The translations under genes and the position numbers were made by a program. 64,000 nt of DNA, from the NCBI GenBank assembly GCA_963722815.1, contig CAVROM010000006.1:124001-188000 (forward strand), in the 5' to 3' direction. The DNA is from DASQFQ01 sp963722815. Lineage in GTDB: Bacteria > Actinomycetota > Thermoleophilia > Solirubrobacterales > Solirubrobacteraceae. Positions 35,314 through 48,008 of this stretch are shown piece by piece (within the stretch, counting starts at the first letter, position 1; each line of letters opens with the position of its first letter). The notes beneath the pieces were generated by a model that was not told where the DNA came from, made no database searches, and saw nothing but the letters and a program-made list of their open reading frames with translations.

Positions 35314-37028
35314 ATGAAGGTCTTGCCCTTCGAGCGCCCGCTCGGCGCCCGTCCGTCCGCGGACGCGACCACGTTCCGTGTCTGGGCCCCGCGGCCGGGG
35401 CGGATCGTGCTGCGCGCCGGCGGGAGCGACCACGAGCTCGCCGACGCGGGCCTCGGCGTCCGCGAAGTTACGCTGCCCCTCCCGGCGGGGCAGGACTACG
35501 CCTTCGTGATCGATGGCGTCGAGATCCCCGACCCGGCCTCCCGCTGGCAGCCCGCCGGGCTCCGCGGCCCCTCGCGGGTGCTCGACACCGAGGCGTTCGC
35601 CTGGACCGACGACGAGTTCACGCCGCCGGACCTCGAGGACACGGTGATCTACGAGCTGCACGTCGGGACGTTCACGCCCGAGGGCACGTTCGAGGCCGTG
35701 ATCCCGCACCTGGCCGGCCTGCGCGAGCTCGGCATCACGACGCTCGAGCTGCTGCCGGTGGCGGAGTTCCCCGGCCGCCACGGCTGGGGCTACGACGGCG
35801 TCTACCTGTCGGCCGCCCACTCGGCCTACGGCGGCCCGCTCGGCCTCCAGAAGCTGGTCGACGCTGCCCACAACGAGGGCCTCGCGGTCCTGCTCGACGT
35901 CGTCTACAACCACGTCGGCGCCTCCGGAGTCCAGGCGCTCGAGGCGTTCGGCCCCTACTTCACGGGCGCGTACGAGACGTTCTGGGGGCCGGCGATCAAC
36001 TTCGACGACGCCGATTGCGGCGGGGTCCGCGAGTGGGTGCTGCAGAGCGCCGAGGGCTGGGTCCGCGACTTCCACCTCGACGGGCTGCGGCTCGATGCCA
36101 TCCACGCGATCCTCGACGCCGGCGCCGTCCACCTCGTCCAAGCGCTCACTGCTCGCGTCCACGCGATCGACCCGCGCGCGCTGGTGATCGCGGAATCCGG
36201 CATGAACGACCCCAAGGTCGTCCGTTCCCACGAGCACGGCGGCTGGGGCTGCGATGCCGTCTGGGCCGACGACTTCCACCACGCCCTGCGAGTGCTGCTG
36301 ACCGGCGACCGCAGCGGCTACTACGAGGAGTTCGGCGAGATCGGCGACCTCGCCAAGGCCTATCGCCGCCCGCACGTCCATGACGGCGGCTACTCTACGT
36401 TCCGCCGCCGGCGCTTCGGCGCGAGGGCCGACGACGTGCCCCCGCACCGCTTCGTGGTGTTCGACCAGAACCACGACCAGGTCGGCAACCGCGCGTTCGG
36501 CGACCGCCTGCCGCCCGAGGCGCGCCCGCTCGGCGCGCTCTGCACGCTGCTCTCGCCGTTCACGCCGATGCTCTTCCAGGGCGAGGAGCACGGCGAGCAC
36601 GCGCCGTTCCAGTTCTTCGCCGACCACATCGACGAGGAGATCGCGGTGGCCACGCGCGAGGGGCGGCGGCGCGAGTTCGCCGCCTTCGAGGACTTCGGGC
36701 AGGAGGAGGTGCCCGACCCCATCGATCCCGCCACCTTCGAGTCGTCCAAGCTCACCCGCAGCGGCGAGCCCGAGGGGCTGCGCGACCTCTACGCGCGCCT
36801 GCTCGCGGCGCGCCGGGCGATCGGCCCCGGCGAGGCGCACGCCGACTTCGACGAGCACCAGGGCTGGCTCCGCGTCCGCCGCGGCGAGCACCTCGTGCTG
36901 GCCAACTTCTCGCGCAACCAGGTCCACGTGCCGGTCGACCGCGCCGTCGAGCTCGAGCTCGCCACCCACCACGCGACGGTCGAGCCCGGCCACGTCGTCC
37001 TGCCCCCGCTCGCGGGAGCGCTGGTCCG

Positions 37029-37032
<4 letters not shown>
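35314..37032 (+). CDS. treZ: Malto-oligosyltrehalose trehalohydrolase
   Basis: An intact 572-residue GH13_10 enzyme. The N-terminal CBM48-like domain (TTFRVWAPRPGRIVLRAGG) precedes the barrel with Asp in DGLRLDAIHAILD, Glu in LVIAESGMND and Asp in FDQNHDQVGNRAFGDR. It releases trehalose from the maltooligosyl-trehalose made by TreY. The stop overlaps glgX (ATGA), giving a treZ-glgX-treY operon. The divergent FN3 gene starts 70 bases upstream; no strong promoter is obvious in that short gap. Confidence 0.96.
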
Positions 37033-39151
<2,119 letters not shown>

Positions 39152-39155
<4 letters not shown>

Positions 39156-41125
39156 CCGGCTTCCGCGCCACCTACCGCCTCCAGCTCGGAGGCGACTTCG
39201 GGTTCGCCGCCGCGCGCGAGCTCGTGCCCTACCTGGCCGATCTCGGCGTCTCCCACCTCTACCTGCCGCCGTCGTTCCAGGCGCGGCCGGGCTCCACGCA
39301 CGGCTACGACGTGGTCGACCCGACGTCGATCTCCGAGGAGCTCGGCGGCGAGGAGGAGTTCCGCGCGCTCGTCGCGGCCGCGCGCGAGGCGGGGCTGGGC
39401 GTGATCCTCGACATCGTCCCGAACCACATGGCGACCGACGACGCCAACCGGTACTGGACCGAGCAGCGCGCGAAGTTCTTCGACGTCGACGAGGAGACCG
39501 GGCGCTATCGGCGCTTCTTCGACATCGACCACCTCGCGGGCGTGCGCCAGGAGGACCCGGAGGTGTTCGAGGAGACCCACCGCCTGGCCATCTCGCTCGT
39601 CGACGACGGCCTCGTCGACGGGCTCAGGATCGACCACCCGGACGGGCTGGCGGATCCGCAGGGCTACCTCGAGCGGCTGCGCGACGCCGGCGTCGAGCAC
39701 GTGTGGGTGGAGAAGATCCTCGACCCCGGCGAGAAGCTGCGGGCGTCGTGGCCGGTGGAGGGGACGGTCGGCTACGAGTTCCTCAACGACGTCCAGGCCG
39801 TGTTCATCGACCCGGCCGGCGAGGAGCGCCTCACCGCCCTCTGGCACGACCTGTCCGGCGACCCGCGGCCGTTCTCCGACTACGCCGCCGAGGCCAAGCT
39901 GGAGCAGGCCTCCACCACCTTCACCGCGGAGGTGGAACGCCTCGCGCGCAGCTTCGCCCGCGACGACCTGCCCGAGGCGCTCTCCTCGTTGCCGGTCTAC
40001 CGCACGTACATCCGCGACGGCCAGGCCTCCGCCGAGGATCGGGAGGTGCTCGCCGAGGCCGGCATCGAGTGGCTGCTCGACGCGCCGCCCGAGTTCGTCA
40101 CCCGCTTCCAGCAGACCACGCCGCCGGTGATGGCCAAGGGCGTCGAGGACACCGCCTTCTACCGCTACCTCCGCCTGCTCGCGCTCAACGACGTCGGCGG
40201 CGACCCCGGGCGCTTCGGGCTCTCGGTCGCCGCTTTCCACGCCGCCAACGCCGAGCCGACCGCCGCGCAACCTGCTCGTCACCCAGACCCACGACACCAA
40301 GCGCTCCGGCGACGTGCGGGCGCGCATCGGCGCGATCGCCGGCATGGCCGAGCCGTGGGAGGCGCACGTGCGCGGCTGGCTCGAGCTGACCGTCGGGGGT
40401 CGCCCGGCCCCGACGACGCCGAGCGCTACCTCGTCTTCCAGACGCTCGCGGGCGCCTGGCCGATCGAGCCCGAGCGGCTCGACGGCTACCTCGAGAAGGC
40501 GCTGCGCGAGGCCAAGCACACCACCAGCTGGATCGACCCCGACGAGGAGCACGAGGCGGCGGTCAAGGCGTACGCGCGCGGGCTGATCGAGCTGCCGGAG
40601 TTCCGCGCCGACTTCGACCCGTTCGTCGCCGAGCTCGCGGCCGCGCGGCGACCGGGCCGCGCTCGGCCAGCTGCTGCTCAAGCTCACCGTGCCGGGGCTG
40701 CCGGACATCTACAACGGCGACGAGCTGCCGCTGCTCTCGCTGGTCGACCCCGACAACCGCCGCCCGGTCGACTGGGCCGCGCGGCGCGAGGCGCTCGCCG
40801 CGCTGCGCCGCGGCGAGGACGCCGACCCGAAGCTGCTGCTGATCGTGCGCGCGCTCGAGCTGCGCGCGCGGCGGCCCGGCGCGTTCTCCGGCGCCTACAC
40901 GCCGGTCGAGGCGGGCGAGGACGTCGTCGCGTTCGCGCGCGGGGAGGGCGAGGTGCTGGTCGTCGTGCCGGTGCGCCGCCCCACGGCGTGACGCTCCAGC
41001 TCCCCGACGACCTCGCCGGCGCCTGGCGTGACGTGCTGACCGGCGCCCTGCGCGAGCTGTCACGCCGCACGCAGGTCACCGAGCTCACCTCGGCGCACGG
41101 CTTCGCGCTGCTCGAGCGCGTCTGA
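39152..41125 (+). CDS. treY: Malto-oligosyltrehalose synthase, four frame breaks
   Basis: About 656 residues, GH13_26. It starts TGFRATYRLQLGGDFGFAAA, a TreY hallmark. Catalytic residues are Asp in DGLRIDHPDGLADP, Glu in HVWVEKILDPGE and Asp in LLVTQTHDTKRSGD. PPVMAKGVEDTAFYRY and LLLKLTVPGLPDIYNGDE are also typical. One-base breaks lie near 40267, 40400, 40655 and 40982; the last makes a false stop just before GVTLQLPDDLAG. It turns the reducing end of maltodextrins into a trehalose unit for TreZ. The four breaks within 700 bases contrast with error-free glgX next to it. Confidence 0.93.
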
Positions 41126-41729
41126 CGAAGCCGCCGAAGATCGCCTCCGCGGTCGCCGCCTGGCCGGGGAGGTGCTGCCGATCCGCTTCTCTTGCGGCCG
41201 CGGGCTCGACGCCGGCCTCGCCCAGCCAGTGTCCGTAGCTGTCGTACCAGCCGTCGAGGCTGGCGCCGTCGACGTCGGCATGGAACTGCACGCCCCACGC
41301 GCTTCCCACGCGGAACGCCGCGCAGCCGAGCCCCTCGCCGCGCTCGAGCAGCTCCGTCGCCCCGGGCGGCGGCACGATGCCGTCCTCGTTCCAATGCAGC
41401 GCCCACACCGGGTCCGGCAGCAGCTCGTCGTCGGCGACACGCTCGAGCTCGACCCACCTGACGGCGCGGCGCGGCAACCGCCGCACGCGGCCGCCCAGCG
41501 CGTGCGCGAGCACCTGGGCGCCGAGGCAGATGCCGAGCACCGGAACGTCCTGGCCCACCGCCTCGTGCAGCAGCGCCATCTCATCGAGGAGGTACGGATA
41601 GCGATCGATCTCCGTGACCGACTCGGCGCCGCCGAAGACGACGATCCCGTCGACGGCCTCGGGGCGCGGCAGGGGATCGCCGCGGTGGGCGTGGACATGC
41701 TCCAACCGCGCGCCCCGCAGCGCCGCCAT
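41085..41729 (-). CDS. Class I glutamine amidotransferase-like protein, start uncertain
   Basis: A GATase1 domain. The nucleophile Cys is in VLGICLGAQVLAHALGG and the His in WGVQFHADVDGASLDGWY, where Asp stands near the usual Glu of the triad. GIVVFGGAESVTEIDRYPYL is the early strand-loop. ATG 41729 is given as the start, but coding likeness continues upstream (KLACLHHLAPPYPGSA) to about 41775 with no start codon in frame. A base error near the 5' end is therefore likely. Such proteins hydrolyse gamma-glutamyl amides or supply ammonia. It overlaps the 3' end of treY by 41 bases and is divergent from the glycogen synthase gene. Confidence 0.75.
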   Translation of the reverse strand: MAALRGARLEHVHAHRGDPLPRPEAVDGIVVFGGAESVTEIDRYPYLLDEMALLHEAVGQDVPVLGICLGAQVLAHALGGRVRRLPRRAVRWVELERVADDELLPDPVWALHWNEDGIVPPPGATELLERGEGLGCAAFRVGSAWGVQFHADVDGASLDGWYDSYGHWLGEAGVEPAAAREADRQHLPGQAATAEAIFGGFVRRARAARSRAPR

Positions 41730-41808
41730 CGCAGAGCCCGGATAGGGCGGAGCGAGGTGGTGGAGGCAAGCAAGCTTCGGCCCTGTAACGTCCCCGTCCG
41801 GCGTGTCG

Positions 41809-43004
41809 ATGCGCGTTCTCATCCTGTCCTGGGAGTACCCGCCGATCGTCGAGGGCGGGTTGGCCCGCCATGTTCGCAAGCTCGCCGAGGGGCTGGTGCA
41901 CAACGGCGTCGAGGTGCACGTGCTCGCCCGCGGCGGCGGGCGCCTCCAGCCGGTCGAGGATCGCCACGGCGTGACCGTCCACCGCGTCCGCGAGCCGGAG
42001 TTCCCGAAGGACGACCTCGACGCCTTCGTGGCCTGGGTCGACGCCATGAACGACGACATGCGCGCGGCCGGCGCCGCGCTCGGCGACTCGATCTCGTTCG
42101 ACCTCGTCCATTCCCACGACTGGCTGGTGGCCGGCGCGGCGCGCAAGCTCGCGCGGCGCTTCAAGTGCCCGTGGCTGGTGACCGTGCACGCGACCGAGCA
42201 CGGCCGCCACCAGGGCTGGGTGAAGAAGCACCCGCAGAAGCACATCCACGGCGTCGAGCGGCGGATGGTGCGGGCCGCTGACCAGGTCATCACCTGCTCG
42301 CACTACATGCGCGGCCACGTCGCCGAGGTGTTCGGGATCGACGAGGCGAAGATCACCGTCGTGCCCAACGGCGGTCGACCCCGAGGACCTGCAGCCGGTC
42401 GCCAACCTGCCGAGCCTGCGCGCCCGCTACGCGCAGCCGGACGAGCAGCTCGTGCTGCTGGTCGGGCGGCTTGTCTACGAGAAGGGCTTCCACCTCGCGC
42501 TCGACGCCCTGCCGGGCGTGATCGAGCGGGTCGGGAACGTGCGCTTCCTGGTCGCCGGCTCCGGCACCGCCGAGCGCGACCTCAAGGCGCAGGCGCGAGA
42601 AGCTCGGGCTGCTGCGGCACGGCGAGTTCGTCGGCTGGATCGACGACGCGATGCTGCACTCGCTGTACGCGATGTCGGACCTGTGCGTGATCCCGTCGCT
42701 GTACGAGCCGTTCGGGCTCGTGGCGCTCGAGGCGATGGCCTCCGGCTGCCCGTGCATCGTGGCCGACACCGGCGGGCTGCGCGAGGTCGTGCCCGGCGGC
42801 GGCCGCGTCGGCCTGCGCTTCACGCCGCGCGACTCCGCCTCGCTGGCGGAGCGGATGGAGAGCGTGCTGACCGACGCCGTGCTGCGCGACCGGCTGGTCG
42901 CCGAGGCGTCGGAGCACATCCTCAGCTTCGACTGGGCGGACGTCGCGCGCCGCACCGTCGAGGTCTACGCCGACCTGCTGGGCGCGAGCCAGCCGGCGGC
43001 ATGA
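41809..43004 (+). CDS. glgA: GT4 glycogen synthase / alpha-maltose-1-phosphate synthase, two frame breaks
   Basis: About 398 residues, GT4 family (actinobacterial GlgA, also called GlgM). The N-terminal lobe is MRVLILSWEYPPIVEGGLAR, with LVHSHDWLVAGAARKLA. The C-terminal lobe holds LLVGRLVYEKGFHLALDAL and the nucleotide-sugar motif IPSLYEPFGLVALEAMASG. Extra bases near 42372 (NGGVDPEDL) and 42600 break the frame. From ADP-glucose it makes maltose-1-phosphate or linear glucan, feeding GlgE or glycogen directly. In actinobacteria this branch favours maltose-1-phosphate, which fits the glgE operon nearby. ATG 41809 is chosen over GTG 41803. It overlaps the next gene by ATGA. Confidence 0.9.
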
Positions 43005-43861
43005 TCGGCGTCGCGGGCGCCACCGGCGGCCTCGGGAGCCGCGTCGCCGCGGGGCTGGCCGAGCGCGGCGTCGAGCAGCGGCTGATCGTGCGCGATCCGG
43101 CGCGTGCGCCCTCGCTCCCGGGCGCCGAGGTCGTGCAGGCCGCCGGCTACGACGACAGCGAGGCGATGCGGCGCGCCTTCGACGGCGTCGACGTCCTGTT
43201 CCTGCCCTCGGCCGGCGAGCACCCCGACCGCGTCTCGTCGCTGCACCGCCCTGCGATCGAAGCGGCCGCTGCGGCCGGCGTGGGACGCGTCGTCTACACG
43301 TCGTTCCTGGGGGCGGCGCCTGATTGCACCTTCACGTTCGGCCGCGACCACTTCTTCACCGAGGAGATCCTGCGCGAGAGCGGCATGGGTTGGACGTTCC
43401 TGCGCGACTCGATCTACCTCGACTTCGCGCCGTTCTTCGCGGGCGCCGACGGCGTCATCCGCGGCCCGGCGGGCGACGGCCGGGTGGCCGCGGTGGCGCG
43501 GGACGACATCGCCGACGTCGCGCTCGCCGCACTGCTCTCCGACGAGCACGCCGGCGCCGCCTACGAGCTCTCGGGCAGCGAGGCGTTCACGATGACCGAG
43601 GCCGCCGAGATCATCACGCGCGAGACCGGCCGCGAGGTCCGCTTCGTGGACGAGACGCTCGAGGAGGCGCGCGAGTCGCGCCGCCCCAGCGGCGCGCCGG
43701 ACTGGGAGATCGAGGGCTGGGTGACGACCTACGCGGCGATCGCGGCGGGCGAGCTCGACGTCGTCACCGACCACGTCGAGCGGATCGCGGGCCATCCGCC
43801 GATGACGCTGACCGAGCTGCTCCAGCGCCACCCGGAGAGCTGGGAGCACCTCCGAAGCTGA
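43001..43861 (+). CDS. NmrA/QOR2-like NAD(P)-binding protein
   Basis: An intact 286-residue atypical SDR. The Rossmann site is VAGATGGLGSRVAAGLAERG (GxxGxxG). VLFLPSAGEHPDRVSSLHRP and VVYTSFLGAAPDCTFTFG are typical of the NmrA/quinone oxidoreductase 2 group, which lacks the classical Tyr-Lys pair. The substrate domain includes AAYELSGSEAFTMTEAAEII. It likely senses or reduces quinones with NADPH. It overlaps glgA by 4 bases, yet has no clear role in glucan metabolism. Confidence 0.85.
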   Translation: MIGVAGATGGLGSRVAAGLAERGVEQRLIVRDPARAPSLPGAEVVQAAGYDDSEAMRRAFDGVDVLFLPSAGEHPDRVSSLHRPAIEAAAAAGVGRVVYTSFLGAAPDCTFTFGRDHFFTEEILRESGMGWTFLRDSIYLDFAPFFAGADGVIRGPAGDGRVAAVARDDIADVALAALLSDEHAGAAYELSGSEAFTMTEAAEIITRETGREVRFVDETLEEARESRRPSGAPDWEIEGWVTTYAAIAAGELDVVTDHVERIAGHPPMTLTELLQRHPESWEHLRS

Positions 43862-43882
43862 CGAGTGTCAGCTCGAGGGGCG

Positions 43883-44352
43883 CTATGCGCCGCTGAGATG
43901 ACATTCGTGGCGTTGCGTAGGGCGTGACGAAGGCGTCTGCGGCCGACGCTCGCCCCGGACGCGACCGTGGCGTGGGCGGCGATGCGCGCGCGCTCGCCGA
44001 CCGTGACCGGCCCGACCTCGCCCGGCTCGCCCACCACGCCGACCGCGGCGAAGTCCCCGATCACGCAGTCCGCGCCGAGCGTGAGGCCGGCGCGGGAGAC
44101 CACGAACGCGCGCGGGCCGATCTGCGCCCGCGGCCCGACCACGAGGGAGCCTGCCACCGCTTCCACCCGGCAGCCCTCGCCGAGGTAGCAGCCGTCGCCG
44201 AGCTCCACCCGCGCCCCGCGCGCGATCCGCACCTGCGCATCGCGGCCCAGCCGCACGCCCGCGCCCACCCGCAGGCGCCCGCGGTTGACCAGCCGCAGCC
44301 ACGCCAGCCGCAGCGGGCCGAACAGCGCGGGTTCAGGGATCACCACGTCCAC
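43883..44352 (-). CDS. Hexapeptide-repeat (left-handed beta-helix) protein, 3' end uncertain
   Basis: About 150 residues with hexapeptide repeats in order: VGAGVRLGRDAQVRIARGAR, VELGDGCYLGEGCRVEAVAG, SLVVGPRAQIGPRAFVVSRA, LTLGADCVIGDFAAVG, VTVGERARIAAHATVASGAS. The build suggests an acyltransferase-like or carbonic-anhydrase-like trimer; no catalytic His pattern is decisive. After GASVG the frame probably shifts by one base, so three ends are possible and 43883 is a guess. ATG 44352 is divergent from the DUF1800 gene 50 bases away. Confidence 0.65.
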
Positions 44353-44402
44353 CCGGCGCAGTTTCGCTCATCCCGCCGACCACTTCGTCCGAAAAGGGAC
44401 AG

Positions 44403-46022
44403 GTGGACCTCGCGACCGCCGCCAAGCGCCGCAAGCGCAAGAAGAAGAAGGCGCGCTGCACGCCGGCCAAGCGCAAGCACCACAAGAAGGCCAAGTCCTC
44501 CTCGCTGGACGCCGCGGCGGCGCGCAGGAAGCACCGCCGCAAGAAGCGCCCGGTCTGCAAGAAGAAGAAGCGGCACCCGAAGCCCTCGAGCGGCACGCAT
44601 CCCAAGGTCACGAGGCCCGCGACGCCGCCCGCGCCCGGGCCCGCAGCACCTGTCCCCCCGCCACCCCCGCCACCGAAGCTCTCGGTCATCAGCTCGCCGA
44701 TCGCCGTCTATGACGGTCCGTTCGGCTTCGCGCAGGCCGAGCGGCTTCTGTGGCGGGCGGGATTCGGCCCGCGGCCCGGCCAGGCGGCCGCGCTGGCCAA
44801 GCTGGGGATGGAGAAGGCCGTGCTCTCGCTCACGCGCCCGAGCGGCGCCGCGGTGATGGACGGCCCGGCGCCGACCGACGACGGCGACCCGATCGCGCCC
44901 TACGACCACTACGGCCACGATCTCCTGTACTGGCTCGACCGCATGGTCCGCTCGCGCCACCAGCTCGTCGAGCGGCTCGCGCTCGTGTTCCACGACTGGT
45001 TCGCGACCTCCAACGACGCGGTCGGCTCGGCGCGGTTGATGCTCGACCAGACCAACCTGTTCCGCGCCAACGGCCTCGGCAGCTTCAAGACCATGGTGCG
45101 GGCGATCACGCAGGACCCGGCGATGATCCTGTTCCTCGACCTCGCCTCCAACCGCAAGGGCGCGATCAACGAGAACTACGCGCGCGAGCTGATGGAGCTG
45201 TTCACGCTCGGCGCCGACCGCGGGGCCTACAGCGAGAACGACGTGCGCGAGCTCGCGCGCTCGCTCAGCGGCTGGGACTACGACTGGAGCGACCAGCTCG
45301 GCGTCCACAACTTCCACTGGGACGAGACGAACCGCTGGGATCCGGGCTACAAGACCGTGTTCGGCAAGACCGGGCGCTGGACCTGGGAGGACGCCGCACG
45401 GATGGTCGTCGAGCACCCGAAGCACCCGTCGTTCTTCGTCGCGAAGCTGTGGAGCTACTTCATCCCAACCGCGCCGGACGCCGCCACGGCCGCGAAGCTC
45501 GAGCAGCTCTACGTCAGCTCCGGCTACGCGATCCGCCCGGTCCTGGAGGCGATCCTGTGCTCGCCGCAGCTCTACACCGGCCCGCGGATGGTCAAGCCGC
45601 CGACGGTGTTCGTGGCCGGGATGCTGCGCGCCCGCAAGCGCGGGATCACCTCCAACTCGTGGAACTGGGTGCTCTCCGGCTGCGGCCAGGTCCTCTACTA
45701 CCCGCCCGACGTCTCGGGCTGGGACGACAAGCGCTGGCTCGACACCAACACCACGCTGGGGCGCTGGGAGGCGGTCGTGATGGCGCTCGAGGGCGACACC
45801 GCCGATCCGAACGCAGACTACCCGCCCGAGACCCCGAACGAGGCGCTCACGCAGGCGCGCGTCTTCTGGGGCGCGCCGACGCTGACGACCGGCGGCGTGG
45901 CCGCGCTCAACACCTTCGCCCACGACGCGATCGCCGCCGACGCCGCCGACTGGCAGCGCGCGTCGCGCCAGAACGCCCTGCGCCAGCTGATCGCCGGCTC
46001 CCCCGACTACCAGACGAGCTGA
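44403..46022 (+). CDS. DUF1800 family protein
   Basis: An intact 539-residue protein. The first 70 residues are extremely basic (KRRKRKKKKARCTPAKRKHH), followed by a proline-rich spacer (PAAPVPPPPPPPKL). The DUF1800 domain spans about 105-530: FAQAERLLWRAGFGPRPGQA, LVFHDWFATSNDAVGS, NENYARELMELFTLG, YYPPDVSGWDDKRWLD. The family is unassigned and nearly always precedes a DUF1501 gene, as here. No standard signal peptide is seen, so export is uncertain. GTG 44403 starts the frame; DUF1501 follows after 2 bases. Confidence 0.88.
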   Translation: MDLATAAKRRKRKKKKARCTPAKRKHHKKAKSSSLDAAAARRKHRRKKRPVCKKKKRHPKPSSGTHPKVTRPATPPAPGPAAPVPPPPPPPKLSVISSPIAVYDGPFGFAQAERLLWRAGFGPRPGQAAALAKLGMEKAVLSLTRPSGAAVMDGPAPTDDGDPIAPYDHYGHDLLYWLDRMVRSRHQLVERLALVFHDWFATSNDAVGSARLMLDQTNLFRANGLGSFKTMVRAITQDPAMILFLDLASNRKGAINENYARELMELFTLGADRGAYSENDVRELARSLSGWDYDWSDQLGVHNFHWDETNRWDPGYKTVFGKTGRWTWEDAARMVVEHPKHPSFFVAKLWSYFIPTAPDAATAAKLEQLYVSSGYAIRPVLEAILCSPQLYTGPRMVKPPTVFVAGMLRARKRGITSNSWNWVLSGCGQVLYYPPDVSGWDDKRWLDTNTTLGRWEAVVMALEGDTADPNADYPPETPNEALTQARVFWGAPTLTTGGVAALNTFAHDAIAADAADWQRASRQNALRQLIAGSPDYQTS

Positions 46023-46024
46023 TC

Positions 46025-47368
46025 ATGGCCTGCCATTGCAACGACTTCTCAAAGGCGCAAGCCGGTCGCGGCCTGCGCGGCATCGAGCCGGGCATGCCCG
46101 TCCCGGCCGGCACCGGCCTCTCCCGCCGCGCCTTCCTCGCGCGCGGCAGCGGGCTCGCGCTGTCGGTGTTCGGCGGCTCGCTGCTGTCGCGGGTGGCGTT
46201 CGAGGAGGGCATCGCGCGCGCCGCCGCCGGCCCCGCCGAGCCGGTGCTGATCTCGATCTTCCTGTCGGGCGGGTTCGACTCGCTGTCGATGCTGGCGCCG
46301 GTCGGGGACCCGCGCTACGCCCAGCTCCGGCCCACGCTCAAGCTCGCCCCCAACGGCGACGCCTTCACCGAGGACAACCGCCTCCAGTGGCACCCGAACG
46401 CCGCGCCGCTGCGCGACCTCCACCTCGCGGGCAAGGTCAGCGTGATGCCGGCGATCGGCTACGACGACGCCAACCAGTCGCACTTCACCTCGCGCCACTA
46501 CTGGGAGGTCGGCGAGCTCAACCCGTTCGGCCGCATCGGCTGGCTCGGGCGCTACCTCGACAAGCACGGCGCCGACGACAACCCGCTGCAGGGCCTCTCG
46601 CTCGACTGGAGCCTGGCGCCCGCTCTGGCGGCCTCGAACGTGCCGGTGGCGGCGGTGTCCAACCCCGAGTACTTCTCGCTCGACGCGCGCGACGTGTGGG
46701 ACGGCGGGGTCCGCACCAAGCTGATCGACGCGCTCGCGACGCAGGGCAAGATCGCCACCTCCGACCCGGAGCTCAAGAGCGCCCGCCGCGCCGCCGTGCA
46801 GACCGTCGGCCTGCGCGGCCAGCTGGCCGGTCTCCAGGGCACCGACGCGCCCTGGCAGGCGACGGTCGACTACCCGAGCACCGACGGCTTCGCGCGTCGC
46901 CTCGCGGTCCTCGCGGAGATGCTCGACATGGGCCTGCCGATGAAGGTCGTCGCGCTCGACGCCAACGGCGGCTACGACACGCACGACAACCAGAACGGGA
47001 CGCTGCCCGAGGACATCGCGCTCTTCTCCGAGTCGCTGGCCGCGTTCCAGGCGGACCTCGAGGCGCGCGGCCTCGCCGACCGGGTGCTGATCAACGTCTG
47101 GAGCGAGTTCGGCCGCCGCCCGGAGGAGAACGGCAGCGGCACCGACCACGGCGCCGCCGGCCTCTCGCTGCTGATCGGCACGCGCGCCAAGGGCACGATG
47201 GTCGGCGAGTTCCCCGGCCTCGCGACGCTCGACGAGGACGACAACCTCCGCCACACGACCGACTTCCGCGCGGTCTATTGCTCGCTGCTCGAGCAGTGGA
47301 TGGGCGTCGACGCGGCGGGCATCATCCCCGGCGCCTCGGGCTTCGCGCGCCCCGCGCTGATTCGATGA
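46025..47368 (+). CDS. DUF1501 family protein with TAT signal
   Basis: An intact 447-residue exported protein. The twin-arginine signal is at about 38-60 (LSRRAFLARGSGLALSVFGG). The sulfatase/phosphatase-like core has LISIFLSGGFDSLSMLAPVG, QSHFTSRHYWEVGELNPFG, ALDANGGYDTHDNQNG and VWSEFGRRPEENGSGTDHG. The His/Asp/Glu-rich motifs suggest a metal site of the alkaline-phosphatase superfamily. It travels with DUF1800 and here also with a cupredoxin, suggesting a shared extracellular role. It overlaps the cupredoxin gene by ATGA. Confidence 0.9.
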   Translation: MACHCNDFSKAQAGRGLRGIEPGMPVPAGTGLSRRAFLARGSGLALSVFGGSLLSRVAFEEGIARAAAGPAEPVLISIFLSGGFDSLSMLAPVGDPRYAQLRPTLKLAPNGDAFTEDNRLQWHPNAAPLRDLHLAGKVSVMPAIGYDDANQSHFTSRHYWEVGELNPFGRIGWLGRYLDKHGADDNPLQGLSLDWSLAPALAASNVPVAAVSNPEYFSLDARDVWDGGVRTKLIDALATQGKIATSDPELKSARRAAVQTVGLRGQLAGLQGTDAPWQATVDYPSTDGFARRLAVLAEMLDMGLPMKVVALDANGGYDTHDNQNGTLPEDIALFSESLAAFQADLEARGLADRVLINVWSEFGRRPEENGSGTDHGAAGLSLLIGTRAKGTMVGEFPGLATLDEDDNLRHTTDFRAVYCSLLEQWMGVDAAGIIPGASGFARPALIR

Positions 47369-47967
47369 TCCGCGGCGTCGTCCTTGCGCTGCTGACAGCC
47401 GTGCTGCTCGCCGCGGCGCCGCCCGCCGGCGTCGCCATGGTCAAGCACGGCAAGCTGACGTGCAAGCAGGCCAAGCGCACGCACGTGCGCAAGCTCAGCC
47501 GCCGCGAGCGCAAGCGCGTCCTGGCGGTCCGCCGCCGCTGTGCGAAGCGGAAGGTCGCGACGGTGCCAGGCACCTCGCCGAGCTCGCCCTCCGGGAGCGG
47601 AGGCACGACCGCGCCCCCGCCGGACACGACCACGCCCGACGATGCGGACTACACCGCGCCGCCGCCGGACGACAACCCCCACGCGCTGCAGGTCGTCTCG
47701 GGCGAGTTCTACCTCAACCTCTCCAAGGCCACGGTGCTCTCCGGCCCGGTGCGGGTGGAGTTCAACAACGCCTTCGCCGAGGACCCGCACGACCTCCACC
47801 TCGCCCGCCAGGACGGCACCGGCCCGAGCTACGCGTTCGGCACGCTCGAGGCGGGCGCGATCGAGGCCAAGACCCTGGACCTCAGCGCCGGCGCCTGGCA
47901 GCTGTTCTGCGCCCTGCCCGAGCACGCCTCGCGCGGCATGACGGCCAGGCTGACGGTCACCCGGTAG
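47365..47967 (+). CDS. Secreted cupredoxin with basic N-terminal region
   Basis: An intact 200-residue exported protein. A signal peptide (GVVLALLTAVLLAAAPPAGVA) is followed by a very basic segment (RKLSRRERKRVLAVRRRCAK) and a Ser/Pro/Thr linker. The cupredoxin domain at about 110-200 has the copper ligands His in EDPHDLHLARQ, and Cys, His and Met in LFCALPEHASRGM. It is the third gene of the DUF1800-DUF1501 operon; the basic segment recalls the Lys/Arg-rich start of the DUF1800 protein. It may pass electrons or copper to that system. Confidence 0.87.
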   Translation: MIRGVVLALLTAVLLAAAPPAGVAMVKHGKLTCKQAKRTHVRKLSRRERKRVLAVRRRCAKRKVATVPGTSPSSPSGSGGTTAPPPDTTTPDDADYTAPPPDDNPHALQVVSGEFYLNLSKATVLSGPVRVEFNNAFAEDPHDLHLARQDGTGPSYAFGTLEAGAIEAKTLDLSAGAWQLFCALPEHASRGMTARLTVTR

Positions 47968-48008
47968 CCGGTTCCGACCGGCCCGGCGGCTAGCTTGCGC
48001 CGCCGTTC

